Shown here: positions 15,469 through 23,639 of the stretch, piece after piece
Layout of the letters: each line of letters starts with the position of its first letter
Numbering within the stretch: the stretch's first letter is position 1
Assembly: GCA_020161795.1 (NCBI GenBank)
Contig: JAIUOR010000051.1
Span: forward strand, 62,001-126,000
Direction: 5' to 3'
Length of the DNA stretch: 64,000 bases
Source: Actinomycetota bacterium
GTDB taxonomy: Bacteria > Actinomycetota > Actinomycetes > Propionibacteriales > Propionibacteriaceae
The notes under the pieces: model-generated
What the model was told of the DNA's origin: nothing
The model's database searches: none
The model's input: the letters and a program-made list of their open reading frames with translations, nothing else
Position numbers and translations under genes: made by a program

Positions 15469-17975
15469 CGCGAACCACCAGCCAGCTCGCCACTGGCGCG
15501 GCCGCCGACGACGATGCCATCGCCGTTGACCGCGAAGCCGTCGAGATCCCCCTCGTGGACGCGAAGTTCCCACCGCCGGCCGCCTCCCGGCGAGGTATCC
15601 TCCCGGTAGGTTCCCCAGCCCGCGCCGCAGGACCAGATGGTTCCGAAGGCCTCGGCGTCACCCGCGGGCTTGAAGCCGATGGCCCTGCCCGGGACATCGC
15701 AGTCGACACCGGAGTAGGCGCTGATCAGACCCCATGACGCCATGGCCCGGGTGTAGTGCCAGCCGGCCTCGATCTCCGCCCACGGATTGCGCTTGCCGCC
15801 GTCGTAGCGGTCGCGTACGGCCTGCACGACCGTGAGGCCCTCGGCCACGAGGCCCTCCGCGATCAGGTGCGAGGCCAGGGCGTACTCCGTTCCGGTCCAC
15901 ACCTCGTCGCAGAAGGCGAAGGGGTAGTCCGGCCGGCCACCGCGGGGCCAGGAACAGTTGACGACGCCGCCCTCACCCGGCATGGCGTAGGTCCGTTGCA
16001 CCTGCTCGTCGTCCGCCGCGTCGGGGCGGAAGTTGTACGCGAAGACGCTGGTCAGCGCGCGTCGCACAAGGTCCGCCGGCAGGAGGTGGCCGAGCCCGGT
16101 CAGCCGGGCGAGCCACTGGCCCAGCAGCTGATCGGTCAGGCAGCCGTCGCCCATCTGGTAGGGCCGGGTCAGATTCCCCAACCGATCCTGGGCGAGGTAC
16201 TCGCCGTTCCACAGCAGGGACACGACTCGTCCACTCGTCTCGTCGGCCAGCGAACGGTACCGGTCCGCCGCCGGCTGGTCGCCGGCGGCCCGGGCGAGCT
16301 CCGCGGCGGCGCGCAGCGCTGCCAGGAACAGGACGTTGCTCATCGGGTTGGCTCCCACGAACTCGATGTCGTAGGTGTTGTGCAGGTCGCCCGCCAGCAC
16401 GCCGAGTTCGGACGAGTAGCACGCGCGGATGACGTACTCCAGCGCCCGTTGCGCGGCCGGCCAGGCCTGGGCGAGGAACTCCTCGTCGCCGGTGGTCCGC
16501 CACTCGCGCAGCATGCGCACGACGGCGCCCAGTTGGCCGTCCGGGCAGATGGGCATGTCCCAGGGGAGGCCCTGGTAGGAGCGCAGGTGGCGGAAGGACA
16601 TGAACCCGTCCGCCGCGGTGCGCCCGATCTCCATCCGCCGCATGGTCAGCTCCAGGCTCGGGAACAACGCGCTCACGGTCTGCGCATAGTTCCAGACGTG
16701 CGTGACGTTGCCGGCCCCGGTGCCGTAGGAGTCGGTGACGCCCTCGTACCCGAAGAAGGAGCCGTCCTCGATCCGGTAGCAGGTGGGGCTGCGCAGCGTG
16801 GCGATGTTGTTCGCGGCCGCCTCGAGCGCGGCCATCGGCAGGCTGCTGGAGTACAGCGCGTCCCGGAAGGCGACGGTGCGGCGCTCCAGTTCGGCAAGTC
16901 GGGAGTCGAGGTCTTCGACAACGTCCCAGGCGTCCGGGTACCGAATGGCGTAGTGATTCCTCGCACGGGGCAGATCCTCCCAGTCGGTGGTGAGTTGCGC
17001 GCGTTGCTCGTCCAGTTCGAGCCAGGTGCCGAGCCGGTTCGGGAACGACCAGGTCAGGACGAACTCGAAGACGTGCGAGCCGCCGGCGGGGATCTCGCGG
17101 TGGGCGGCCACCGAGCCAACGACCTCCTTGCGGCGGATGTAGCCGTAGGTGCCCCGTTCGCCCAGGTCACACCGCACTCCCGGCACCACCGGCGCCGGCG
17201 ACAGCCGCCCGTCGGTGCGGAAGTCGCGCCAGAACTCCTCCGCCAGATCCGTCCACTGGCCGTCGAACCAGTGCGACTTGGTGGTCACGCTCGGTTCCGC
17301 GGTCGTGAGGGAGAGGGTTCCGTAGTGCATCGAATCCGGCGTGAGGTCGGCGTTGGCGAAGTACAGGCCACGTCGACCGTCCGTGCTGCGCACCTGGTTT
17401 GTCGGCGCGCCGAGGCAGAGCACCTCGCCCATCGAGTCGAACCGGGTGAACCCGCTGGCGTTGGTCAGCGAACCGGCGATCGAGACATCCAGCGGGACGT
17501 CGGCAGTGTTGCGGACCTCGTAGCGCAGGATCGCCGCCGGGATGCTCGATGCCTCCACATCGCGCGGGACGAACGGGGTGAACGCCTCCAGGGTGACCTG
17601 GAACGGGAGGACATCGTCGAGCAGCCGCACCCAGACATAGGGGTACATGCTCCGCAGTTCCGCGTTCGCGAACCTCGGCAGGCCCGCCAGGTCGGCCGAG
17701 GCAAAGCCGCCGGCCAGGTCGAAGGGCGGCTGGTGCCTCGCCTCGAGAACCCGGCTGACCCGCTGCGCGCCACGTGGCTGGGCCGAGATCGCGAAGAACG
17801 AGTAGGGCATGGTCTGGCCGGCGCCGGGCCGGTTGAAGATCTCCCAGTCGCACAGCTGCCCCCGGCTCCCCACCGAGACGTTGCCGGTGCCGATCCCACC
17901 CAGCGGGAAGCGGGCGACGGGGTGGCTGTCGGCGAAGTAGGAGGAGACGTCGGCGACACGTGCCGGAGCGCTCAT
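15465..17975 (-). CDS. GH116 family beta-glucosidase-type glycoside hydrolase
   Basis: The 836-aa protein matches GH116 (bile-acid beta-glucosidase GBA2 and archaeal relatives). The N-terminal beta domain starts with the FPLGGIGTGNVSVGSRGQL block, and the C-terminal (alpha/alpha)6 barrel (DUF608) follows. The likely nucleophile Glu is in LHNTYDIEF (about residue 536) and the acid/base Asp in FCDEVWTGTEYA (about 692). Known members cleave beta-glucosides or beta-xylosides. It has no signal peptide and presumably acts in the cytoplasm on substrate brought in by the linked ABC importer. A GAAAGGA site precedes the ATG. Confidence 0.88.
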   Translation of the reverse strand: MSAPARVADVSSYFADSHPVARFPLGGIGTGNVSVGSRGQLCDWEIFNRPGAGQTMPYSFFAISAQPRGAQRVSRVLEARHQPPFDLAGGFASADLAGLPRFANAELRSMYPYVWVRLLDDVLPFQVTLEAFTPFVPRDVEASSIPAAILRYEVRNTADVPLDVSIAGSLTNASGFTRFDSMGEVLCLGAPTNQVRSTDGRRGLYFANADLTPDSMHYGTLSLTTAEPSVTTKSHWFDGQWTDLAEEFWRDFRTDGRLSPAPVVPGVRCDLGERGTYGYIRRKEVVGSVAAHREIPAGGSHVFEFVLTWSFPNRLGTWLELDEQRAQLTTDWEDLPRARNHYAIRYPDAWDVVEDLDSRLAELERRTVAFRDALYSSSLPMAALEAAANNIATLRSPTCYRIEDGSFFGYEGVTDSYGTGAGNVTHVWNYAQTVSALFPSLELTMRRMEIGRTAADGFMSFRHLRSYQGLPWDMPICPDGQLGAVVRMLREWRTTGDEEFLAQAWPAAQRALEYVIRACYSSELGVLAGDLHNTYDIEFVGANPMSNVLFLAALRAAAELARAAGDQPAADRYRSLADETSGRVVSLLWNGEYLAQDRLGNLTRPYQMGDGCLTDQLLGQWLARLTGLGHLLPADLVRRALTSVFAYNFRPDAADDEQVQRTYAMPGEGGVVNCSWPRGGRPDYPFAFCDEVWTGTEYALASHLIAEGLVAEGLTVVQAVRDRYDGGKRNPWAEIEAGWHYTRAMASWGLISAYSGVDCDVPGRAIGFKPAGDAEAFGTIWSCGAGWGTYREDTSPGGGRRWELRVHEGDLDGFAVNGDGIVVGGRASGELAGGSR

Positions 17976-18011
17976 GTCGGTCCTTTCTGGTCGAGGAGAT
18001 GGCGGGTCGGT

Positions 18012-18869
18012 TCAGCGCACGATGCCCGCGTAGGAGATCCCGGCCCGGAGCTGGCGCTGGAACAGGGCGAAGAAGATTACGACCGGAACCGAGAGCACCG
18101 ACAACCCCGCGAAGACCGGCGCCACCGGAGCCGAGGCGTAGGTGTTCTGCAGGGACACGAGCCCGAGGGCGGCCGTCATCCGGCCGGGGGTCTCCAGGAA
18201 GAGGTTCGGCCAGAAGAAGTCGTTCCAGATGTACTGCGTCGTCGTGATCGCCACGGCGAAGATGGCCGGCCACGACATCGGGACGATGATCCGCCACAGA
18301 ATGTGGAACCGATTGGCACCGTCGATCGCCGCGGCCTCCTCGATGTCCTTGGGGATGGTCATGAAGTGCTGGCGCAGGATGAACAACGCCAGCACCTGGA
18401 TCAGCGCCGGCACGATCACCGCCGGCAGCGAGTCGTAGAGGCCTAGGCCGCGGACCAGCAGGAACTGCGGCACGGACGAGACCTGGACCGGGATCATGAG
18501 CCCGACGAGGATGATCGCGAACAGCGCATCCCGGCCCGGGAACCGCAACCTCGCGAAGGCGTAGGCGCCGAGGATCGCGACGACCGTCGAGCCGAGCACG
18601 ACGCAGACCGTGACGATGACGGTGTTGAGCAGCTGGCGCGCAAACGGCAACTCCGTGAAGAGGTACACGTAGGCCTCGAATGTCGGCTCACTCGGGAAGT
18701 AGACCGGCGGCAGGGAGAAGCGCTCGCTGGTCGACGCGATGGAGTTGGACAGCACCCAGATGACCGGCCACAGCATCAGCAGACCACCGAGCACCAGCAT
18801 GACGGAGAGGATTCCCCGCTCGATCAGCCGCCGCGCTCGGCGCCGCGCTCGGGCGATGTCAGCGTTCAT
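18012..18869 (-). CDS. Carbohydrate ABC transporter permease (MalG type)
   Basis: The 285-aa inner-membrane protein has six helices and the CUT1 EAA loop (EEAAAIDGANRFHILWRII, about residues 170-190), which docks the ATPase. The C-terminal half ends with QRQLRAGISYAGIV as in MalG/AraQ proteins. It overlaps the upstream permease by 11 bases. The operon has no ATPase gene, so a shared MsiK-type ATPase encoded elsewhere is likely, as usual for actinobacterial CUT1 importers. Confidence 0.93.
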   Translation of the reverse strand: MNADIARARRRARRLIERGILSVMLVLGGLLMLWPVIWVLSNSIASTSERFSLPPVYFPSEPTFEAYVYLFTELPFARQLLNTVIVTVCVVLGSTVVAILGAYAFARLRFPGRDALFAIILVGLMIPVQVSSVPQFLLVRGLGLYDSLPAVIVPALIQVLALFILRQHFMTIPKDIEEAAAIDGANRFHILWRIIVPMSWPAIFAVAITTTQYIWNDFFWPNLFLETPGRMTAALGLVSLQNTYASAPVAPVFAGLSVLSVPVVIFFALFQRQLRAGISYAGIVR

Positions 18870-19833
18870 AGTGCACCCACCTCCTGCTGGCGACGAGCTG
18901 GATCACCGTCACGGCCGCGAGGATGACGATCGTGAGGACGCCCAGGGCAGCGCCGTAGCCGATGTCGAAGCCCCGGAACGCCTTCTCGTAGATGTAGTAG
19001 ACGATGGTGCGGGTCGCGCCGCCCGGGCCTCCGGCGGTGACGATGTAGGGCCAGGTGAAGATCTGGAAGGCACCGGCGAAGGAGACGATCATCGCGAACA
19101 GGGTGGTCGGCGAGATCATCGGCAGGGTGATGCTGAAGAACCTCCGCAGGGTTCCGGCGCCGTCGATCCGGGCCGCTTCGTAGTACTCCTTCGGGATGCC
19201 CTGCAGCCCGACGAGGAAGATCAGGAACGTGAATCCGGCCGTCTGCCACATGTCGAGCACCACCAGCGACGGAAGCGCCCAGACCGGATCCGACAGCCAG
19301 TTGGGGCCGTCGATGCCCACCTTGGCCAGGTAGTGGTTGACGGGCCCGAAGTCCGGGGAGAGCAGGTAGCGCGCCAGCAGCGCGGCGGCACCGGCGGAGA
19401 CGAAGAAGGGAAAGACGTAGGCCACCGTCGACCAGGCCTGGATGAACCGGGAGGCTGCGGTGTTGACCGCCAGCGCGAGAAGCAGGCCGACGATCAGATG
19501 CAGGGTCGCCGTGGCGATCGAGAAGAGAAGCGAGTTGAGCAGCACCCGGGGAAGGACGTCGTCGGTCGCGAGCCGGGCGTAGTTCTCCGCGGCCACCCAG
19601 CCGAAATCGCCGGAGAGCAGATCCCACTGGGTGAAGGAGAGCACGAAGGTGCCGACCAGCGGCACGCCGATGAACAGGGCGAAGAGGAGGAGAGCGGGGC
19701 TCGCGAAGGCGTAGCCGGCGATCAACTCGTTCCTCGCTTGCCGCGATCGCCGCCTCCTCGCGGCCGGAAGTGCTCGGCGCGAAGCCGAGCCGAGCACTTC
19801 CGGCCGCTGAGGGAGATCGGGCTCCGAGGTCAT
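18859..19833 (-). CDS. Carbohydrate ABC transporter permease (MalF type)
   Basis: The protein has up to 324 aa with six helices and the EAA loop (YYEAARIDGAGTLRRFFSITLP). The ATG at 19833 overlaps the binding-protein stop (ATGA). However, the first 36 codons are basic, low in conservation, and cover a 19-bp perfect hairpin (19760-19807). A TTG at 19725 with a GAGGAA ribosome site 4 bases before it would start the protein at LIAGYAFASPALLL, just before the first membrane helix. Both starts are possible; the second would make the hairpin intercistronic. Confidence 0.88.
   Translation of the reverse strand: MTSEPDLPQRPEVLGSASRRALPAARRRRSRQARNELIAGYAFASPALLLFALFIGVPLVGTFVLSFTQWDLLSGDFGWVAAENYARLATDDVLPRVLLNSLLFSIATATLHLIVGLLLALAVNTAASRFIQAWSTVAYVFPFFVSAGAAALLARYLLSPDFGPVNHYLAKVGIDGPNWLSDPVWALPSLVVLDMWQTAGFTFLIFLVGLQGIPKEYYEAARIDGAGTLRRFFSITLPMISPTTLFAMIVSFAGAFQIFTWPYIVTAGGPGGATRTIVYYIYEKAFRGFDIGYGAALGVLTIVILAAVTVIQLVASRRWVHYER
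19760..19807 (-). promoter_or_regulatory. 19-bp perfect hairpin at binding protein/permease boundary
   Basis: The arms at 19760-19778 and 19789-19807 are perfectly complementary over 19 bp with a 10-base loop. The structure begins 23 bases after the binding-protein stop. Such hairpins protect the binding-protein mRNA or reduce downstream readthrough so that the binding protein is made in excess. It is not followed by a T run, so partial termination or mRNA stabilisation is more likely than full termination. Confidence 0.7.
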
Positions 19834-21173
19834 CCGGCGAGGATCCCATCGATGTTCGACGAGAGCTCTGCCAGTCCGTCCTCTGGCGAGACGTTGCCCA
19901 GCAGCATCTGGTTCCACGAGTCCTGGATCGCCGCGCCGATCTCGCCGCCCTGCTCCACACCGACGACCAGGTGCGCGTAGTTGAGGGCCTCGTCCAGGTG
20001 CTGGCCGCCGTCCGGCAGCTTGGCGAGGTACTCCGGCGAGTTCTGGGTGGAGACGCGCACCGGCTGCGCGCCGAGGGTGATCATCTTGCTCTGGCCCTCG
20101 GACGAGATGAGCCATTTCACGAAGTTCCACGCCTGATCGGCCTTCGTGCTCTTGTCGAGGATCCCGAAGGCGCCCAGGCCCATCGGGGAGCCGTTCCGGG
20201 TCTGCTGGGGCCACGGCGCGATCCCGAAGTTGTCGGTTCCGCCGAGGGCGGCGAAGCTCGCCACGCCCCAGATGCCAGCGCCCATCATGGCGAGCTTGCC
20301 ATTGGCGAGCGCGCCGTACTGATCGAAGGTGCCGCCGGGAGCCGGAACCAGGTCGTCCTCGACCAGGCTGCGGGCGAAGCTCACCGACTCCACGGCGGCG
20401 GGCGTCGACACGGTGCTCTTCGTCCACTGATCGTCGAGCACCGAGGCGCCGTTGGTCGCCAGCCACGGGTCGAGCCCCTGGAAGAGATCCGGGGCGAGGT
20501 TGAAGGCGTAGATGCCCTTGTCCGGGTCGCGGAGAGCCTTCGCGGCGGTGCGGAAGTCCTCCCACGTCCAGTCGGCCTCGGGGTAGGCCACCCCGGCGGC
20601 GTCGAAGACCGCCTTGTTGTACCAGATGCCGATCGTGTTCACGAGGTGGGGCGCGAAGTAGACGCTTCCGTCCACGTTCTCCTTCTCGTTGAACGCCTTC
20701 AGCATTCCCGCGGGCAGGTCGGCGTAGTAGTCGTCCATGAACTCCTGATCCGCCGCGATGAAGTCGTCCAGGGCTCGCAGCACGCCGCGCGAGGAGAGGG
20801 TCAGCTGTCCCTCGGTCGGCAGGTACACCGCGTCGTAGTCGGCTCCGCCGGCCAGGCGGGTCTGCAGCACCGACAGGAAGTCGGGCCAGGTGGTGAGCGG
20901 GATCGGGACGGGGTTGATCTTGTAGCCGGGATTGGCCGCCTCGTAGTCACTCAGGACGGTCTGCATCGACGGCTCGGTGGTGTCTCCGAGCACGACGACA
21001 TTGATGGTGCCACCGGCGCTCTCGCTACCGGTTCCGGTGGGGGTGGGCTCGGGTCCGCCTCCGGCGCAGGCCGAGAGCAGCAGAGCCGATGCCGCAAGAC
21101 TGAGGGCGACACGCACCGGGAGCCCGCGCCGACGTGTGCGGGCAGCTCCTCGGCGTAAGGGAATGGTGATCAT
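19830..21173 (-). CDS. Carbohydrate ABC transporter substrate-binding lipoprotein
   Basis: The protein has 447 aa from the ATG at 21173, which has AAAGGAG 7 bases upstream; a longer in-frame start at 21209 would overlap the operator-proximal leader and is rejected. It begins with a basic signal region, a hydrophobic stretch and a lipobox (LLLSAC), then a Gly/Thr linker. The rest is a family 1 solute-binding fold, with the GIWYNKAVFDAAGV and GIWGVASFAALGG segments typical of sugar-binding proteins. It is the first gene of the glycoside operon and is divergent from the ROK regulator. Confidence 0.92.
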   Translation of the reverse strand: MITIPLRRGAARTRRRGLPVRVALSLAASALLLSACAGGGPEPTPTGTGSESAGGTINVVVLGDTTEPSMQTVLSDYEAANPGYKINPVPIPLTTWPDFLSVLQTRLAGGADYDAVYLPTEGQLTLSSRGVLRALDDFIAADQEFMDDYYADLPAGMLKAFNEKENVDGSVYFAPHLVNTIGIWYNKAVFDAAGVAYPEADWTWEDFRTAAKALRDPDKGIYAFNLAPDLFQGLDPWLATNGASVLDDQWTKSTVSTPAAVESVSFARSLVEDDLVPAPGGTFDQYGALANGKLAMMGAGIWGVASFAALGGTDNFGIAPWPQQTRNGSPMGLGAFGILDKSTKADQAWNFVKWLISSEGQSKMITLGAQPVRVSTQNSPEYLAKLPDGGQHLDEALNYAHLVVGVEQGGEIGAAIQDSWNQMLLGNVSPEDGLAELSSNIDGILAG

Positions 21174-21200
21174 GCAGGAACTCCTTTGATCGCATATTGA

Positions 21201-21213
21201 TTGCGTCACGCAA
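21201..21213. promoter_or_regulatory. Palindromic operator 1 of the glycoside operon
   Basis: The sequence TTGCGTCACGCAA is a perfect 13-base palindrome around a central C. It lies just downstream of the predicted transcription start of the binding-protein promoter, the position of a repressor site. The divergent ROK protein is the obvious ligand, which is inference. Confidence 0.7.
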
Positions 21214-21226
21214 CTAATATGGCAGG

Positions 21227-21255
21227 ATGCTAACCAGCCGTTCTGATAAAGTCAA
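21227..21255 (-). promoter_or_regulatory. Sigma-70 promoter of the glycoside operon
   Basis: On the minus strand, TTGACT (21255-21250) and TAGCAT (21232-21227) are separated by exactly 17 bases. Transcription should start near 21220, about 50 bases before the binding-protein ATG and just before operator 1. Confidence 0.65.
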
Positions 21256-21273
21256 CGCTCTGAGGCATTTGCA

Positions 21274-21286
21274 TTGCGTGATGCAA
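21274..21286. promoter_or_regulatory. Palindromic operator 2, before the ROK gene
   Basis: TTGCGTGATGCAA matches operator 1 at 11 of 13 positions and has one mismatch in its symmetry. It lies 26 bases before the ROK start codon, so it could mediate autoregulation. Confidence 0.65.
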
Positions 21287-21312
21287 CTAGGTTTGGTGGG
21301 GCAGGAGAACGG

Positions 21313-22479
21313 GTGACCATCGAGCGTCTGAGCGCACCCAGCGTCGTGACCCTCCCCGGTGCCGCACGCCGGGTGATGCTCGAAGTGCTGCTGAACGGAC
21401 CCCTCTCCCGCAAGGAGGTCGCGGTCCGGCTCGGGCTCGATCCCGGGCACGTCACGCGACTCACCCAGAGCCTCATCGAGGAGGGGCTCCTCAACGAGAC
21501 GGACGAGCCGAACGCGGGCTCGACGGGCCGTCCCAGTCGCCCGCTCACCGTGACGCCGGGCGGCCGGCACTACGTCGGCGTCAAGCTCGCTCCGGGCGCC
21601 CTGCACGCCGTCGTGTGCGACCTCTCGGCGACGATCGTCGCCGAGACCTACCACGAGCTGCCGGACAACGACCCGGAGACCACCGTCCGGATCCTCGCCG
21701 AGGCGCTGCGGGAGTTCGACGATCTCTCCCCCCTGGCCTTGGGCGTCACCCTGGGCGCACAGGTTCAGCACGACTGGACCGTCCAGGTCGCCCCCATCGT
21801 GGGCTGGCGGCAGGTCGATCTCGGCCGGCTGATAGAGACGGCCACCGGGCTGCCCACGATCGTCACCAACGACATGATCGCGCTCACCGCAGCGGAGCAC
21901 TGGTTCGGGAGCGGACGGGGGCTGTCGAGCCTCGCTGTGCTGACGATCGGCGCCGGTGTCGGCTACGGGCTCGTCTCCAACGGCCGCATCGTCACCAACG
22001 CCGACATGGGCTTGGGCCTCATCGGCCACGAAGCCGTGAGCGACCGTGGCCAGATCTGCCCCCAGGGCCACCGTGGCTGCGCGATGTCGGTGCTCACGTT
22101 CTCCGCGATCGAGGCTGCCGCGTCGATGGCGCTCGGCCATGAGATCTCGTTCGACGACGTGCTGGAACTCTCCACCCAGGGCAACGCCGTCGCCTGCGCG
22201 GTGGTGGACGACGCGGCCGACGCGATCGGCTCGCTGATCCAGCGCATCGCGACCCTCGCCATGCCCGAACGCATCGTGGTGTCGGGTGAGGGCGTCGGGC
22301 TCGCCGAGCTGACCTGGGATCGCATCCTGCAGACGGTGTCGGCGCGTCGCCCACCGGATTCGACCAACCTGGACGTGATGCTGCGGCGGATCGAGCAGCG
22401 CGAATGGGCGCGCGGCGCCGCCGTCACCGCCATCCAGCGGAGCATGGGAGCGTCGGTCACCGACGCCGCGGGATCCTGA
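21313..22479 (+). CDS. ROK-family transcriptional repressor
   Basis: The protein has 388 aa from the GTG at 21313, which has AGGAGA 4 bases before it; the TTG at 21274 overlaps operator 2 and is rejected. It has an N-terminal winged helix-turn-helix (SRKEVAVRLGLDPGHVTRLTQSL). The ROK fold follows, with an ATP/sugar region (LTIGAGVGYGLVSNG) and the zinc motif (LIGHEAV...CPQGHRGC). The zinc-motif Cys set is shorter than the CxCGxxGC consensus. It is divergent from the sugar ABC operon and probably represses it until the imported glycoside or its sugar binds. Confidence 0.9.
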   Translation: MTIERLSAPSVVTLPGAARRVMLEVLLNGPLSRKEVAVRLGLDPGHVTRLTQSLIEEGLLNETDEPNAGSTGRPSRPLTVTPGGRHYVGVKLAPGALHAVVCDLSATIVAETYHELPDNDPETTVRILAEALREFDDLSPLALGVTLGAQVQHDWTVQVAPIVGWRQVDLGRLIETATGLPTIVTNDMIALTAAEHWFGSGRGLSSLAVLTIGAGVGYGLVSNGRIVTNADMGLGLIGHEAVSDRGQICPQGHRGCAMSVLTFSAIEAAASMALGHEISFDDVLELSTQGNAVACAVVDDAADAIGSLIQRIATLAMPERIVVSGEGVGLAELTWDRILQTVSARRPPDSTNLDVMLRRIEQREWARGAAVTAIQRSMGASVTDAAGS

Positions 22480-22587
22480 CCCGCGCATGGTGGACGACCG
22501 GTGACGGAGCGCGACTTCGGACAGCCGCATGACTCACCGCCACCGGGAGATCCCAAACCGTCCTTTCGCCCGCACTAGGCTCACCGC

Positions 22588-23622
22588 ATGAGTCGCACCG
22601 ACCTCGTCCTGGTCACCAACCCCGCCGATGCCGCCATCGCTGCGTACCGCCTGGAGGGAGAGAGCCTGACACCGCTCGCCGTCAGCGGTGGGCTGCCCGG
22701 CACGAGCACCTTCGTCGTCGATCAGAGTCGCGACCTGGTGTACGCCGGCGTCAAAGGCGATCCCGCGGGGATCCAGACCCTCGCGCTCGACCGGGAGACC
22801 GGCGTTCTCACGCCGCTGAGCCGGATCGATGTCGAGGCGTCCATGGCCTACCTCACCCTCGCCAAGGGCGGCCGACTGCTGCTGGGCGCCTGCTACCACG
22901 GCGGCTACGGCGCCGTCTGGCCGGTGGACGAGGACGGGCGCCTGGGCGAGCCGGCCGCGCGCATCGAGTTCGCCAACCTGCACGCCGTCGTCGCGACCGA
23001 CGAGCACGCCTACTTCGCGTCGCTGGGTGACGACCTGATCGCCCAGTACTCGCTGGCCGACGACGGTACTCTCGTCCCCCTCGATCCCCCGACCGTCGCC
23101 GCACCGGCGGGCTCCGGGCCGCGTCACCTCGTGCTGTCCGCGGACGGGAGGAACGCCTACCTGCTCACCGAGTTCTCCGCCCTCGCTATCCGCTTCACCC
23201 GCGATCCGGCCACCGGCGTCCTCACCCTCGCTGAGTCGGTGCCCGGCCATGACGTCACCCGGGGGCTCGGCCACAGCGTCTTCGGCGCCGACCCGCTCGA
23301 ACACCACTACATCTGGGGAGCCGACCTGCATCTCACGCCGGACGGCCGCCGGCTGTTGTGTTCGGAGCGGACCGAGTCGACCCTCACGGTCATCGACGTC
23401 GCCCCGGACGGCCACCTGCTCGACCAACTGGCCGTCGCCGATACCGAGCCCCAGCCGCGCGGCTTCGCGCTCTCCTCCGATGGCGACCTCGTGCTGGCCC
23501 TCGGCGAGAAGTCGACCGCCATCGCGCTCTCCCGCCTGGAGGAGGACGGAACCCTCACCCTGCTGAGCCGGATCCCGACCGGTCTCGGCGCCAACTGGGT
23601 GCGCGTGATTCCGCTGTCCTGA
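22588..23622 (+). CDS. Lactonase family beta-propeller protein (6-phosphogluconolactonase-like)
   Basis: The 344-aa protein is a seven-bladed propeller of the lactonase family (PF10282, YbhE/Pgl type). It shows repeated blade motifs such as GPRHLVLSADGRNAYLLTE and TPDGRRLLCSERTESTLTVI. Family members hydrolyse 6-phosphogluconolactone or related lactones. It follows the ROK gene by about 110 bases on the same strand but probably has its own promoter. A link to gnd at 61 kb is possible only at the pathway level. Confidence 0.85.
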   Translation: MSRTDLVLVTNPADAAIAAYRLEGESLTPLAVSGGLPGTSTFVVDQSRDLVYAGVKGDPAGIQTLALDRETGVLTPLSRIDVEASMAYLTLAKGGRLLLGACYHGGYGAVWPVDEDGRLGEPAARIEFANLHAVVATDEHAYFASLGDDLIAQYSLADDGTLVPLDPPTVAAPAGSGPRHLVLSADGRNAYLLTEFSALAIRFTRDPATGVLTLAESVPGHDVTRGLGHSVFGADPLEHHYIWGADLHLTPDGRRLLCSERTESTLTVIDVAPDGHLLDQLAVADTEPQPRGFALSSDGDLVLALGEKSTAIALSRLEEDGTLTLLSRIPTGLGANWVRVIPLS

Positions 23623-23639
23623 AGCCGGCCCCATCCCGG

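Noticed and set aside
15756..18446. A very long plus-strand open frame (about 900 codons)
   Set aside because: It is antisense to the GH116 and permease genes. Its translation is Arg/Gly/Val-rich with no domain, as expected from a high-GC shadow frame.
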